Of a stretch of 64,000 bases of DNA, positions 35,502 to 43,606 are shown in pieces; the stretch's first letter is position 1; every line of letters begins with the position of its first letter. The stretch comes from Solibacillus sp. FSL H8-0523 (GTDB taxonomy: Bacteria > Bacillota > Bacilli > Bacillales_A > Planococcaceae). Location: the NCBI RefSeq assembly GCF_038051985.1, contig NZ_CP150291.1, positions 2,170,001 to 2,234,000 of the forward strand, given 5' to 3'. Below the pieces are notes generated by a model, which searched no databases, had not been told where the DNA came from, and worked only from the letters and a program-made list of their open reading frames with translations. Made by a program: the position numbers and the translations under genes.

Positions 35502-35645
35502 ATGGGATACGGAGGATATCAAGGCGGCAACTACGGTGGTGACTGTGGTTACGGAGGTAATAGCGGTGGCAGTGGTTCAACATTCGTGTTAATCGTCGTT
35601 TTATTTATTTTACTAATTATTGTAGGCGCTACCTTTGCTTACTAA
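35502..35645 (+). CDS. YjcZ-family sporulation peptide
   Basis: A 47-residue peptide: a Gly/Tyr-rich start (GYGGYQGGNYGG) and a single hydrophobic segment ending VGATFAY. This is the YjcZ/CotS-like small membrane family expressed in sporulating Bacillales. GAGGGGGTGAGATT precedes the ATG at 35502. A terminator follows at 35695. Confidence 0.85.
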   Translation: MGYGGYQGGNYGGDCGYGGNSGGSGSTFVLIVVLFILLIIVGATFAY

Positions 35646-35694
35646 AAGCTAGTCGGCGAGTGCCAGCCGAAATCGTAATTCATTCTAGTAGATC

Positions 35695-35724
35695 AGGGTC
35701 ACTTCCCCCTAGTGGCCCTTTTCC
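35695..35724 (+). terminator. intrinsic terminator after the YjcZ gene
   Basis: AGGG-CACT pairs with AGTG-CCCT around a C-rich loop, followed by TTTT. Confidence 0.75.
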
Positions 35725-35773
35725 CTGTGCACTTTCACTTATATATAAATGAACTGCCACATAGCACCAACAA

Positions 35774-35818
35774 AAAAACGAGCAACGTATTGTTCATACA
35801 ACACGTTTACTCGCTCAT
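35774..35818 (-). terminator. intrinsic terminator of cysE
   Basis: CGAG-AACGT arms pair with ACGTT-CTCG, and the minus strand continues in T residues right after the cysE stop. Confidence 0.75.
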
Positions 35819-36748
35819 TTAAATTTCGTAATCTGCTACATATTCTTTACTAATGCTAATATTCGGAGATGGTTGAGAATTATAAACACGTGAATACGGT
35901 GGCACGGTATGCGTCAGCCAAATGTTACTCCCAAGCACCGTATCGTGGCCAATCGTCGTTTTCCCGCCTAAAATCGTCGCACCTGCGTAAATCACAACAT
36001 TGTCCTCGATATTCGGATGACGTTTAATACCTTTAATCGGATTGCCGAATTCATCTAGTGGGAAGCTAAGTGCCCCAAGCGTTACGCCTTGATAAATTTT
36101 CACATTCTCTCCAATGGTACACGTTTCCCCAACAACAACCCCTGTGCCGTGGTCAATAAAGAATGAACGGCCAATTGATGCACCTGGGTGAATATCTATG
36201 CCCGTTAATTGATGCGCGTATTCAGACATAATACGCGGAATAATCGTCACATCTAATTTATACAGCTCATGTGCAATACGGTGAATAAATACCGCGCGAA
36301 TCGACGGATAGCTTAGTAAAATTTCCTCTGTTGATGTCGCTGCTGGGTCGCCGTTATACGCCGCTTCGATATCTGATTGAATCATCTCTCGAATTTGAGG
36401 GAAATTGTTAATCAGCTGCATGACCACTGACTCCGCCTTTTCACCACATTGCCCATCACAATTATCAAAGTTTTGATAAATTAACACCTTTTCAATAATA
36501 TCGCGTAAATCCAATGCTGCTCGACGCAGTTTATCATTGACGATCACATGTGTACGCACTTTATCTGAAGTTGCTTGGTCGTACATCGCGGGAAATAAAA
36601 TTTCATGAAAGCGTTGTAAAATTTCATGGACTTTGTCACGTCCTGTAAAGCCAATTGATTTCTCAATGTCTACGTGCTTTTCGTTATAAGCCATTAATTT
36701 ATTGGCAATTTGTGAAGTTTCGTTGTTTAACCAATCTTCCATTTTCAT
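35819..36748 (-). CDS. cysE: serine O-acetyltransferase (EpsC type)
   Basis: A 309-residue enzyme that makes O-acetylserine for cysteine synthesis. It has an N-terminal helical region, an LLSYPSIRAVFIHRIAHELY segment, then left-handed beta-helix hexapeptides with the catalytic H in IDHGTGVVVGE and the loop KRHPNIEDNVVIYAGATILGG. It is longer than the classical enzyme and of the EpsC type. GGAG lies 14 bases upstream. No T-box leader is visible. A truncated second copy lies 390 bases downstream. Confidence 0.95.
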   Translation of the reverse strand: MKMEDWLNNETSQIANKLMAYNEKHVDIEKSIGFTGRDKVHEILQRFHEILFPAMYDQATSDKVRTHVIVNDKLRRAALDLRDIIEKVLIYQNFDNCDGQCGEKAESVVMQLINNFPQIREMIQSDIEAAYNGDPAATSTEEILLSYPSIRAVFIHRIAHELYKLDVTIIPRIMSEYAHQLTGIDIHPGASIGRSFFIDHGTGVVVGETCTIGENVKIYQGVTLGALSFPLDEFGNPIKGIKRHPNIEDNVVIYAGATILGGKTTIGHDTVLGSNIWLTHTVPPYSRVYNSQPSPNISISKEYVADYEI

Positions 36749-36942
36749 ATATCTGTTACTCCTTTATGACGTTTTCAAATAAATAGCCCCACTAGCAGGC
36801 TAAAGTACCTTTGTCATCATTATACCCTTAGTTGTTTAGAAAGGAATCTTTATTTCAATGTATCTATTGTATTTTTTGATGAAGCGAATGTCTACAGTTA
36901 AATTTAGCGTTTCATTTGCGCCTTCTAATATCAAATCGGTTA

Positions 36943-38652
36943 TTACATCTGAATACTGTGCCAAAGCTGTTTATAATAATCATGCTGTTGGATAAGTTCG
37001 TCATGTGTGCCCTTACCGGACAATTTTCCGTCTTCAAACACAAGTATTTGATCGGCATTTGTGATTGTTGAAAGTCGGTGTGCTATTACGATTGTAGTAC
37101 GCCCTTTCATTAGATTTGTTAGCGCTGCTTGTACTTCACGCTCTGATTCGTTATCTAAATTTGAAGTAGCTTCATCCAACAGCAAAATTTGCGGATTCCG
37201 TAAAATAGCACGTGCAATTGCTAGTCGCTGTTTTTGACCACCTGAAAGCTTGATTCCATTCTCACCCACCTGAGTATGTAAGCCTTCACTTAGCTGATGA
37301 ACGAAATCCCAAGCATTTGCTGCGATAAGTGCTTGCTCTAATTGCTCTTCAGTCGCACCAGGATTACCATATAGCAAGTTTTCTCGAATCGTGCCATTCA
37401 ATAATGGTGCCTCCTGCGAAACATAACCAATTAACCCGCGCCATTTTTTCAAATCAAATGCTTCAATATTGCTATTTCCATATTCAATGGCCCCTGCTGA
37501 CACATCATAAAAACGTTCGATTAATGAAAACATCGTCGTTTTACCACCGCCGCTCTGACTAACAAATGCGGTCGTTTTTCCAGCTGGAATTGTAAAACTC
37601 ATATTTTGTAACACTGATTTTTCTCCGTAATTAAATGTCACTTCGTTAAACGTTAACGGCTGTAAAGATTGTGGTAAATCTACCCCTTTAAATTGTTCAA
37701 TCGGTTCGCCTATAATTTGTTGGATACGCTCTGTTGCACCCAGTGCTTTTTGCAGTGCTGTAAAGAATGTAGCCATTTGTGTAAATGGAATAATGATTTG
37801 CACTAAGTAGATCATTATCGCCACAAGCTCACCCGCAGAAATATTTCCTGCTGCAATTTGAGCCCCACCATAGCCAAAGATTAAAATAAGAACGATCATC
37901 ATAATAAGTGTCATAATCGGTGAGAGGAACGCTAATATTTTCGCTTCCTTCATACCATAGCCGTATAGTGCTTCAATGCTTTTCGCACCTTCTGTATTTT
38001 CCTTCCCCTCAGCTTGGGTTGCCTTCACAAGTCGGATATTAGATAAGATACGCCCTAATTGCCCACTAAAGCTAGCGAGCTGATCTTGATTGGCTTTTGA
38101 AATTTTATGCATTTTTGCGCCGAGTGGTAGCATCGCTAATATTGCTAATGGAACGGAAACAAGCATAAGGAGCGTCATTTTCCAGTCAATCCACAGTAAA
38201 ATACCGACCGCACCAATAATCGAGAACATGCCAGTTACAAAGCTTACTAAGTGATCCGTCACAAGCTCTTTTACTATGCTTGTATCCTGTGTAATGCGAC
38301 TCATCGTATCGCCGGTTTCATGTGAATCGAAGAATGGAATTTTTAAATGTAATACATGCTCCCATAAGTACTTTCGCATATTAGCCACAACACGTTCACC
38401 TAGCATGCGCATAAAAAAGTAGGCCATTCCGCTAAAAACAGCTTGCAAAACAAGTGCTGTTACAACAACTACAAGCGTAGTCCATGCAAATTCTTCAAAT
38501 GAAAAATCATTAATTAAATCCATCGTTAACAGCGGAATCGCTAATCCAATTGCTGTATCAATGATCCCTAATAGCAAAACAAAAACAATCAAGCCTTTTG
38601 GAAACTGACTGCGCTTCATAAGCTGCCAAAGTTCAACAAGTTGTTTCTTCAT
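36943..38652 (-). CDS. BmrA-like multidrug ABC exporter
   Basis: A 569-residue half-transporter: six membrane segments (about 18-300) followed by an ATPase with Walker A SQSGGGKTT, a signature LSGGQKQRLAIARA, Walker B ILLLDEATSNLD and an H-loop AHRLST. It resembles B. subtilis BmrA and should work as a homodimer exporting drugs or lipids. The start is ATG at 38652, with GGAGGT 8 bases upstream, overlapping the MerR gene by 20 bases, so the pair is cotranscribed and MerR-controlled. Confidence 0.93.
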   Translation of the reverse strand: MKKQLVELWQLMKRSQFPKGLIVFVLLLGIIDTAIGLAIPLLTMDLINDFSFEEFAWTTLVVVVTALVLQAVFSGMAYFFMRMLGERVVANMRKYLWEHVLHLKIPFFDSHETGDTMSRITQDTSIVKELVTDHLVSFVTGMFSIIGAVGILLWIDWKMTLLMLVSVPLAILAMLPLGAKMHKISKANQDQLASFSGQLGRILSNIRLVKATQAEGKENTEGAKSIEALYGYGMKEAKILAFLSPIMTLIMMIVLILIFGYGGAQIAAGNISAGELVAIMIYLVQIIIPFTQMATFFTALQKALGATERIQQIIGEPIEQFKGVDLPQSLQPLTFNEVTFNYGEKSVLQNMSFTIPAGKTTAFVSQSGGGKTTMFSLIERFYDVSAGAIEYGNSNIEAFDLKKWRGLIGYVSQEAPLLNGTIRENLLYGNPGATEEQLEQALIAANAWDFVHQLSEGLHTQVGENGIKLSGGQKQRLAIARAILRNPQILLLDEATSNLDNESEREVQAALTNLMKGRTTIVIAHRLSTITNADQILVFEDGKLSGKGTHDELIQQHDYYKQLWHSIQM

Positions 38653-39382
38653 CAAATTCTACCTCCGATACTTGTAAACGCTCCATTTGCGTCGTAACCC
38701 ATTCCTCTTCTTCTTTCGTAAATGGCGAAGGGAAGAGCAAATCGTCTAGTTGTTCAATGTTCACTTCGGCAAAGGCTTGCGCTATTTCAATTTGAATGTC
38801 TTTTGGAATGATGTTTAAAAATCGTTGGAATAAAGCGAACAATTCTTCATCATTCGCCTGCTCCCTATACGCTACTTTTATTGCATAGGCTACTTCAATA
38901 TACTGGCGGTTTAATTCCACGAGATCAGCCTCTAATAGTTGATACATTTTATCGATGGTCGCTTTTGGTAAAAACGCTGCTAAATATTCACGCTGTTGCT
39001 CTTCTGTTAGTAGACTATTTAACACGAGTAAAAAGATTGTTGGTTCGGTGACGTTAATTTTTTCGTGAATTTGTATAGCCGTATCAATGCTAGCAATTAC
39101 TTTCTCCAGTTGTTGCTTCTTTTGTTGTAAGAGGTGCTTTTGTTGCTGAAGCGAGTCGATTAAAGGTGTTTCCTCCATTAACAATGCTTTAATTTCCTCA
39201 ATGGTAAAATCTAAATACTTATACGTCACAATTTTTTGCACAGTTAAAATATTCGCATCGTTATACAACCGCTGCCCACCTTCTGATAGTTGTGCAGGCG
39301 TTACTAATCCTTTCTCGTCGTAATAGCGAAGCGCTCGAATTGTGAGTCCCGTTTTCTTTGCAAATTGTCCAATTGAATACAT
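38633..39382 (-). CDS. MerR-family regulator
   Basis: About 249 residues. An N-terminal MerR helix-turn-helix (YSIGQFAKKTGLTIRALRYYDEKGL), a coiled-coil dimerisation helix with LQQQKHLLQQKKQQLE, and a helical C-terminal domain resembling the TipAS type of ligand-binding domain. The start at 39382 is chosen because an earlier ATG at 39406 overlaps the -10 box. It probably activates its own operon and the exporter from a promoter with a 19-base spacer. Confidence 0.9.
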   Translation of the reverse strand: MYSIGQFAKKTGLTIRALRYYDEKGLVTPAQLSEGGQRLYNDANILTVQKIVTYKYLDFTIEEIKALLMEETPLIDSLQQQKHLLQQKKQQLEKVIASIDTAIQIHEKINVTEPTIFLLVLNSLLTEEQQREYLAAFLPKATIDKMYQLLEADLVELNRQYIEVAYAIKVAYREQANDEELFALFQRFLNIIPKDIQIEIAQAFAEVNIEQLDDLLFPSPFTKEEEEWVTTQMERLQVSEVEFDEETTC

Positions 39383-39404
39383 TTTCATCACGTCCTTTGT
39401 ATTC

Positions 39405-39435
39405 ATTATAAAACCTCACGTAACGGTAGATTCAA
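39405..39435 (-). promoter_or_regulatory. MerR-type promoter with 19-base spacer
   Basis: -35 TTGAAT (39435-39430), a 19-base spacer CTACCGTTACGTGAGGTTT holding an imperfect palindrome, and -10 TATAAT (39410-39405). Overlong spacers with a central dyad are typical for MerR-activated promoters. Confidence 0.8.
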
Positions 39436-39573
39436 CTAAAAAGTTACTTAATTCAAAAAAGAGCGGATTTAATGTGACAAAAACTTGTTCGGATAATATG
39501 TTCGCTTACCAGAATATTTATTTAGTTACAGTTTCATATACATATATCGATGAACCCCTAAAGGAGGAACTGT

Positions 39574-40764
39574 GTGGACGTTTTTATTAGACCGGGTGAT
39601 TCCATTTGGTATTATAGCCAGGTTTTCAAGCTTCCGCTTCAATTAATTGTTGATTCAAATCCAAATCTAAACGCCCAAGGACTTCTACCTCAGCAAAAAA
39701 TTAAAATTCCTGGATACGTAACAAATCAATATACAATTCAACATGGTGATTCCATTTGGGAGATTGCGCAAAGAATTAATATGCACATGGATGCAATTTT
39801 ATTGCTGAATCCTACACTAAATCCAAATCAGCTGCAAATTGGGCAAAAAATCGTGCTACCTATTCGTGTAACTTGGAGAGTAGTCAATGGAAAACAAGAT
39901 TATGACTATCATACGATGATTAGCGACATTGAAAAGTTGCAAATGATTTACCCATTTCTTATAAATGAATCGATTGGAAATTCTGTTATGGGTAATGAAA
40001 TTCCAGGGCTTCTCATTGGGAATGGACAAAAACGTGTGCATTTTAATGCTTCATTCCACGCGAATGAATGGATTACAACACCGATTGTTATGACATTTTT
40101 AAACGATTATTTATTATCACTTACGACAAATCATTCGATAAGAGGGCTTTATACATTGCCATTATACCTTCAAACGAATTTAAGTATCGTCCCGATGGTT
40201 AATCCGGATGGCGTGGATTTAGTATTAAATGGGCCTCCTACTAATGAAACGGTTCGAACAAATGTAATTGAGTGGAATAATGGGAGTACCGACTTTTCAG
40301 GTTGGAAAGCGAATATTAATGGGGTGGATTTAAACGATCAATTTCCTGCAGGGTGGGAAATAGAAAGAGAAAGGAATCGAAAAACGCCAGGTCCACGTGA
40401 TTACGGTGGGGAAAGTCCGCTATCGCAACCAGAATCAATTGCAATGGCAAAGCTAACTAGAGAAATGGATTTTGCCCGTGTATTAGCCTTTCATACACAA
40501 GGGCAAGAAATATACTGGGGATTTCAAGGGTTAGAACCGCCGGAATCCGAGCAGTTAGTAAACGAGTTCGCACGGGTAAGCGGATATAAGGCTGTCCAAA
40601 CGATTGATAGCTATGCAGGCTACAAAGATTGGTTTATTCAAGATTGGCGTAGGCCTGGTTTTACAGTTGAGTTGGGACGCGGAACAAATCCTCTCCCACT
40701 TGGTCAATTCGATGAGATTTACGAAGAAGCTTTAGGCATTTTTTTAGTTGCCATTTATTCATAA
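39574..40764 (+). CDS. LysM gamma-D-glutamyl-diaminopimelate endopeptidase (M14)
   Basis: A 396-residue protein with two LysM domains (about 3-46 and 52-96) followed by an M14 zinc carboxypeptidase. Zinc ligands are His162 and Glu165 in FHANEWIT and His307 in AFHTQGQ; Glu366 in FTVELGRG is the likely catalytic residue. It is like endopeptidase I of Lysinibacillus sphaericus, which cuts gamma-D-Glu-diaminopimelate bonds of spore peptidoglycan. No signal peptide: such enzymes act in the mother cell or spore. The start is GTG with AAAGGAGG upstream. Confidence 0.93.
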   Translation: MDVFIRPGDSIWYYSQVFKLPLQLIVDSNPNLNAQGLLPQQKIKIPGYVTNQYTIQHGDSIWEIAQRINMHMDAILLLNPTLNPNQLQIGQKIVLPIRVTWRVVNGKQDYDYHTMISDIEKLQMIYPFLINESIGNSVMGNEIPGLLIGNGQKRVHFNASFHANEWITTPIVMTFLNDYLLSLTTNHSIRGLYTLPLYLQTNLSIVPMVNPDGVDLVLNGPPTNETVRTNVIEWNNGSTDFSGWKANINGVDLNDQFPAGWEIERERNRKTPGPRDYGGESPLSQPESIAMAKLTREMDFARVLAFHTQGQEIYWGFQGLEPPESEQLVNEFARVSGYKAVQTIDSYAGYKDWFIQDWRRPGFTVELGRGTNPLPLGQFDEIYEEALGIFLVAIYS

Positions 40765-40811
40765 TTGAGCATATTTTCGTATTAGAGTGTACATTCACAA
40801 TTACAATATAA

Positions 40812-40850
40812 AAAATAACCCCGTTCGTGTATAAACGGGGTCGGTTATTA
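40812..40850. terminator. bidirectional intrinsic terminator
   Basis: AATAACCCCGTT pairs with AACGGGG-GGTTATT, between the convergent endopeptidase and the 95-residue protein gene. Confidence 0.85.
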
Positions 40851-40854
40851 CGAT

Positions 40855-41142
40855 TTAGTTTGGATCTCTTAAATCTTCCTGTACGCCGTTTAATTGTTGT
40901 TTTAAGTCCGACAATTTTTCTTTATTTTGTTCCACAATATCTAAATGTTCCTGACGTTGTTCCGCATTAGTAAGTGCATTTTCGGTGCGTTCAATTGAAT
41001 TAAACGCATGCTCTATAGCAAATTCTTCTGGGTGAGACATGACTTGTTTTACCGCGCGCTCCGACCTTTCGACCGAGTTGGTTAATAACGTATTTGGATG
41101 ATTTTGCTTCCAGCTAGGTGTACCTGAACTTTTTTTAGCCAC
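40855..41142 (-). CDS. small polar protein, probably spore-associated
   Basis: A 95-residue hydrophilic protein, Lys/Glu/Gln-rich, with a helical region ERTENALTNAEQRQEHLDIVEQNKEKL. I do not recognise a family. It lies in a run of small polar genes between two spore cell-wall enzymes, so a sporulation role is inferred only from position. A short structured transcript with its own terminator lies upstream. Confidence 0.65.
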   Translation of the reverse strand: MAKKSSGTPSWKQNHPNTLLTNSVERSERAVKQVMSHPEEFAIEHAFNSIERTENALTNAEQRQEHLDIVEQNKEKLSDLKQQLNGVQEDLRDPN

Positions 41143-41223
41143 TGCTCCACTTCCCTTCTCGCGTTATAATTGTTTTTCATTTTTAGTATCGTTAGATGTA
41201 AAAAATCTATACAAATAACTACA

Positions 41224-41255
41224 TTAAAAAACCCGGAAAATTAATTCCGGGTTCT
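41224..41255 (-). terminator. intrinsic terminator of a short minus-strand transcript
   Basis: AACCCGGAA pairs with TTCCGGGTT, followed by TTTTTT on the minus strand. Confidence 0.85.
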
Positions 41256-41400
41256 GATTCACACTTACTTGTAATCCTCCATGACAACTGCCTCGTTTCT
41301 GCATTAATTTCCCTTAGAAAACTGTGCATGAACCTTATTCAGCTTTGATGATGGTCCTTCAGAGATAACGATCATTCGCACTCATCGGGTTAACCCTCCT
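41256..41400 (-). other. possible short transcript or leader upstream of the 95-residue gene
   Basis: The stretch has GGAGGG (41399-41394), an ATG 8 bases on (41385) opening an 8-codon frame, and a GTG at 41381 opening a 25-codon frame to 41304, and ends in the terminator at 41224. It could be a leader peptide gene, a small RNA or a tiny protein. No known riboswitch is recognised. Confidence 0.4.
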
Positions 41401-41499
41401 AGTCATTTAGATTGGAAGTGAAATCATTAATAGTATAGGCCAATTATTATTTTTTATTCACTTAAATTTATTTTATTTCTGATGTCGTTTATTTAGTTT

Positions 41500-41643
41500 T
41501 TACATCCCTCTCGGCTTCGTGACTTCTTGAGGAGGATTATTATGAATTACTTGATTAAATTCTTTTGAATATTCTTCTCGCCTATTCGTATCCTTAGTTT
41601 CGTGTTTTTTCTTTCTAAAGCTCGTTTTACTTTTTTTCGCCAT
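41500..41643 (-). CDS. small basic protein
   Basis: A 47-residue very basic and polar protein (MAKKSKTSFRKKKHETKD start). AGGTGATG lies upstream. I see no recognised family; small basic proteins of this kind are common in spores. It is 19 bases downstream of the next small gene on the same strand. Confidence 0.55.
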   Translation of the reverse strand: MAKKSKTSFRKKKHETKDTNRREEYSKEFNQVIHNNPPQEVTKPRGM

Positions 41644-41662
41644 CGTAATTCATCACCTACTC

Positions 41663-41836
41663 CTATTTATTGTTTTTTGCCGCACGATTTAATGGCTTTC
41701 CACCTAACTGATGTAACTCATCTAACTCTTTTGCGATTTCTTCTTTCATTTTATTCGGTGCAATTTTTAGATTTTTAGGTGTTTGAGGTAAGGATTGTTT
41801 ACCTGTTCCTTTACCGATGCTATCGTCTCTGCCCAT
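41663..41836 (-). CDS. small YfhD-like protein
   Basis: A 57-residue protein starting at ATG 41836, with GGAG upstream. It begins MGRDDSIGKGTGKQSLPQTPKN, close to the small YfhD-type proteins of Bacillales, and ends in a helical KEEIAKELDELHQLGGK segment. A longer frame from 41935 has no ribosome-binding site. The family call is tentative. Confidence 0.55.
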   Translation of the reverse strand: MGRDDSIGKGTGKQSLPQTPKNLKIAPNKMKEEIAKELDELHQLGGKPLNRAAKNNK

Positions 41837-41961
41837 TTGAATTCTCCTTTCATCTTGAGTTCTTCTTAATATGGTCTGAGCACGATTTTTTATCACAGCA
41901 AAATATCTTAGAATAAATAAGCGTATCCTGCGCACGTTACTTAAATAGGAGGTGATTCAAT

Positions 41962-42171
41962 ATGAGCAAAAATAAAAATAACAGCAAAACGTTAAATGAA
42001 AGAACGCATAATCCGTTTCATACGTATAAGGAATTACATCATAACAAAACGAGTCACAATCGTAACCCTGAAGACAATACAGCAGAATTTGCCGAAGAAT
42101 TCGATGCCAAATTAAAAAATAAAAACAATAAAACGAATCACGATAAAAATCAACAATCCAACAAAAAATAA
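41962..42171 (+). CDS. small Asn/Lys-rich protein
   Basis: A 69-residue extremely hydrophilic protein rich in Asn, Lys and His, with AGGAGGTGATT before the ATG. No family recognised. It lies between divergent and convergent small spore-type genes and just before the 3' end of the GH18 gene. Possibly a small spore protein. Confidence 0.6.
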   Translation: MSKNKNNSKTLNERTHNPFHTYKELHHNKTSHNRNPEDNTAEFAEEFDAKLKNKNNKTNHDKNQQSNKK

Positions 42172-42173
42172 GT

Positions 42174-43463
42174 TTACTTTTTCACTACATCAAAATTCGC
42201 GCCAATTAAAAGCCAATTTTGAGGAAACGGAAGGCCGAGTTTCCAGTAACCAACACCGCGTAAATTCAGGCGTCTTACTAAATCGAATTTCGCTTGAATG
42301 GAACGTGCATCCTCAAACCATACAATATGCGAACGGCCTTGTTCATCCACATAGTTAAAGTAAGGCGCTTGTGCAGTTGTGTCATATTGGATTGCGGCGT
42401 TATAACGTTTTGCCAATCCAATGGCACGCTGAGGACTTAATGCTTCTGCATATTCGCCTCCTTGTACGAAAGGTAGCGTCCAGTCGTAGCCGTATAAATT
42501 TTGACCAAGTAATATTTTATTTGCTGGCATTTCTGTTAATGCATATTGCACGACTTGTTCCACTTGTGGTAGCGGCGAAACAGCCATTGGTGGTCCTGCT
42601 GAGTAGCCCCATTCGTAAGTCATCAGCATGACAAAGTCCACGATTTCCCCATGCGCTCTGTAGTCATGTGCAGCAACCCATTCTCCTGGCTGATCGGCGC
42701 TCGTTTTTGGTGCGAGTGCCGTTGATACGGTATAACCCTGTTCATGCATTCTGGTAACCGCACGACGTAAAAAGTTATGATAGGCTTCCCGCTGATCAGC
42801 TGGTATTCGTTCAAAATCAAAATGAATATCCGACACCATCCCAATGCGCTTTGCCTCGTTGATAATATTGTCAATTAGCAAATCCTGTACGGCAACGCTT
42901 TGAAAAATATCCCGCGCAAGCTCACTGCTGAATTGATACTCTTCAAGGTTTGAAATGACCATAGCAAGTCCCGTATTATCTTGTGCTGCAATAGTTGGTA
43001 GTGGATCAATAGTTGGTGCTTTTAACGTACCATCCCTTCTTGCTTCATAACTAAAAAGTGCCAAATACGTTAAATAGGGATTGGCTTCTCGTGCCTGTTC
43101 TTGTAAGAGCTCACTCACTTGATTGCCTCTAGGTTCAATATAAGCCAAGATTTCCGCCGTCTTTTTTGTCATCGGTGGAATAAACAAATAAGTACCAATC
43201 ATTAGCGGCGTATTCACACCTAAACCATTCACTTGTGCTAATGTTTCATAGTTGATGCCAAAACGTTGACCAATTGACCAGAAGCTATCCCCTGGCTGTA
43301 CAACATAAAATTGCCCCCAAATCGGAATGACTAACGCTTGCCCTATGACTAACTGGTCTGGCTCTGGAATTTGATTCGCTGTTACTATACTTTGCACCGT
43401 CGTTCCATAAGACTGTGCAATTCCCCACAAAGATTCCCCTGGCTGCACGACATGAATTTGAAT
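42174..43463 (-). CDS. SleL/YaaH-like LysM glycosyl hydrolase 18, apparent ATT start
   Basis: About 429 residues: two LysM domains (about 1-48 and 52-96) and a GH18 domain with SDIHFDFERIP, where the Glu near residue 218 is the likely catalytic acid. This is the type of the cortex-lytic N-acetylglucosaminidase SleL. In frame no ATG, GTG or TTG exists between an upstream stop and a GTG at 43448; that GTG lacks a ribosome-binding site and would remove the first LysM strand (IQIHV). GAGGGGG lies 7 bases before an ATT at 43463, which I take as the start. Confidence 0.85.
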   Translation of the reverse strand: MQIHVVQPGESLWGIAQSYGTTVQSIVTANQIPEPDQLVIGQALVIPIWGQFYVVQPGDSFWSIGQRFGINYETLAQVNGLGVNTPLMIGTYLFIPPMTKKTAEILAYIEPRGNQVSELLQEQAREANPYLTYLALFSYEARRDGTLKAPTIDPLPTIAAQDNTGLAMVISNLEEYQFSSELARDIFQSVAVQDLLIDNIINEAKRIGMVSDIHFDFERIPADQREAYHNFLRRAVTRMHEQGYTVSTALAPKTSADQPGEWVAAHDYRAHGEIVDFVMLMTYEWGYSAGPPMAVSPLPQVEQVVQYALTEMPANKILLGQNLYGYDWTLPFVQGGEYAEALSPQRAIGLAKRYNAAIQYDTTAQAPYFNYVDEQGRSHIVWFEDARSIQAKFDLVRRLNLRGVGYWKLGLPFPQNWLLIGANFDVVKK

Positions 43464-43520
43464 CGTCCGTCCCCCTCTATTTCTCGATTTTATAATTTAT
43501 GAGATCTGTTTGACGAACAT

Positions 43521-43552
43521 GTATTTAAAGAACAATAAAAAGAGCATATCTA
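43521..43552 (+). promoter_or_regulatory. candidate sigma-G promoter of the ger operon
   Basis: GTATTT (43521-43526), an 18-base spacer and CATATCTA (43545-43552) fit the forespore sigma-G pattern loosely. It lies 55 bases before the gerA-type start. Confidence 0.35.
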
Positions 43553-43606
43553 ATTTGAATAATCCCCCAAAAGTTTCCACATACTGCATCAAAAGGAGGA
43601 TGAGCC

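Noticed and set aside
36749-36942. Possible cysteine T-box before cysE
   Set aside because: No T-box sequence (AGGGTGGNACCGCG-like) or specifier stem; only a TATAAT-like -10 box was seen.
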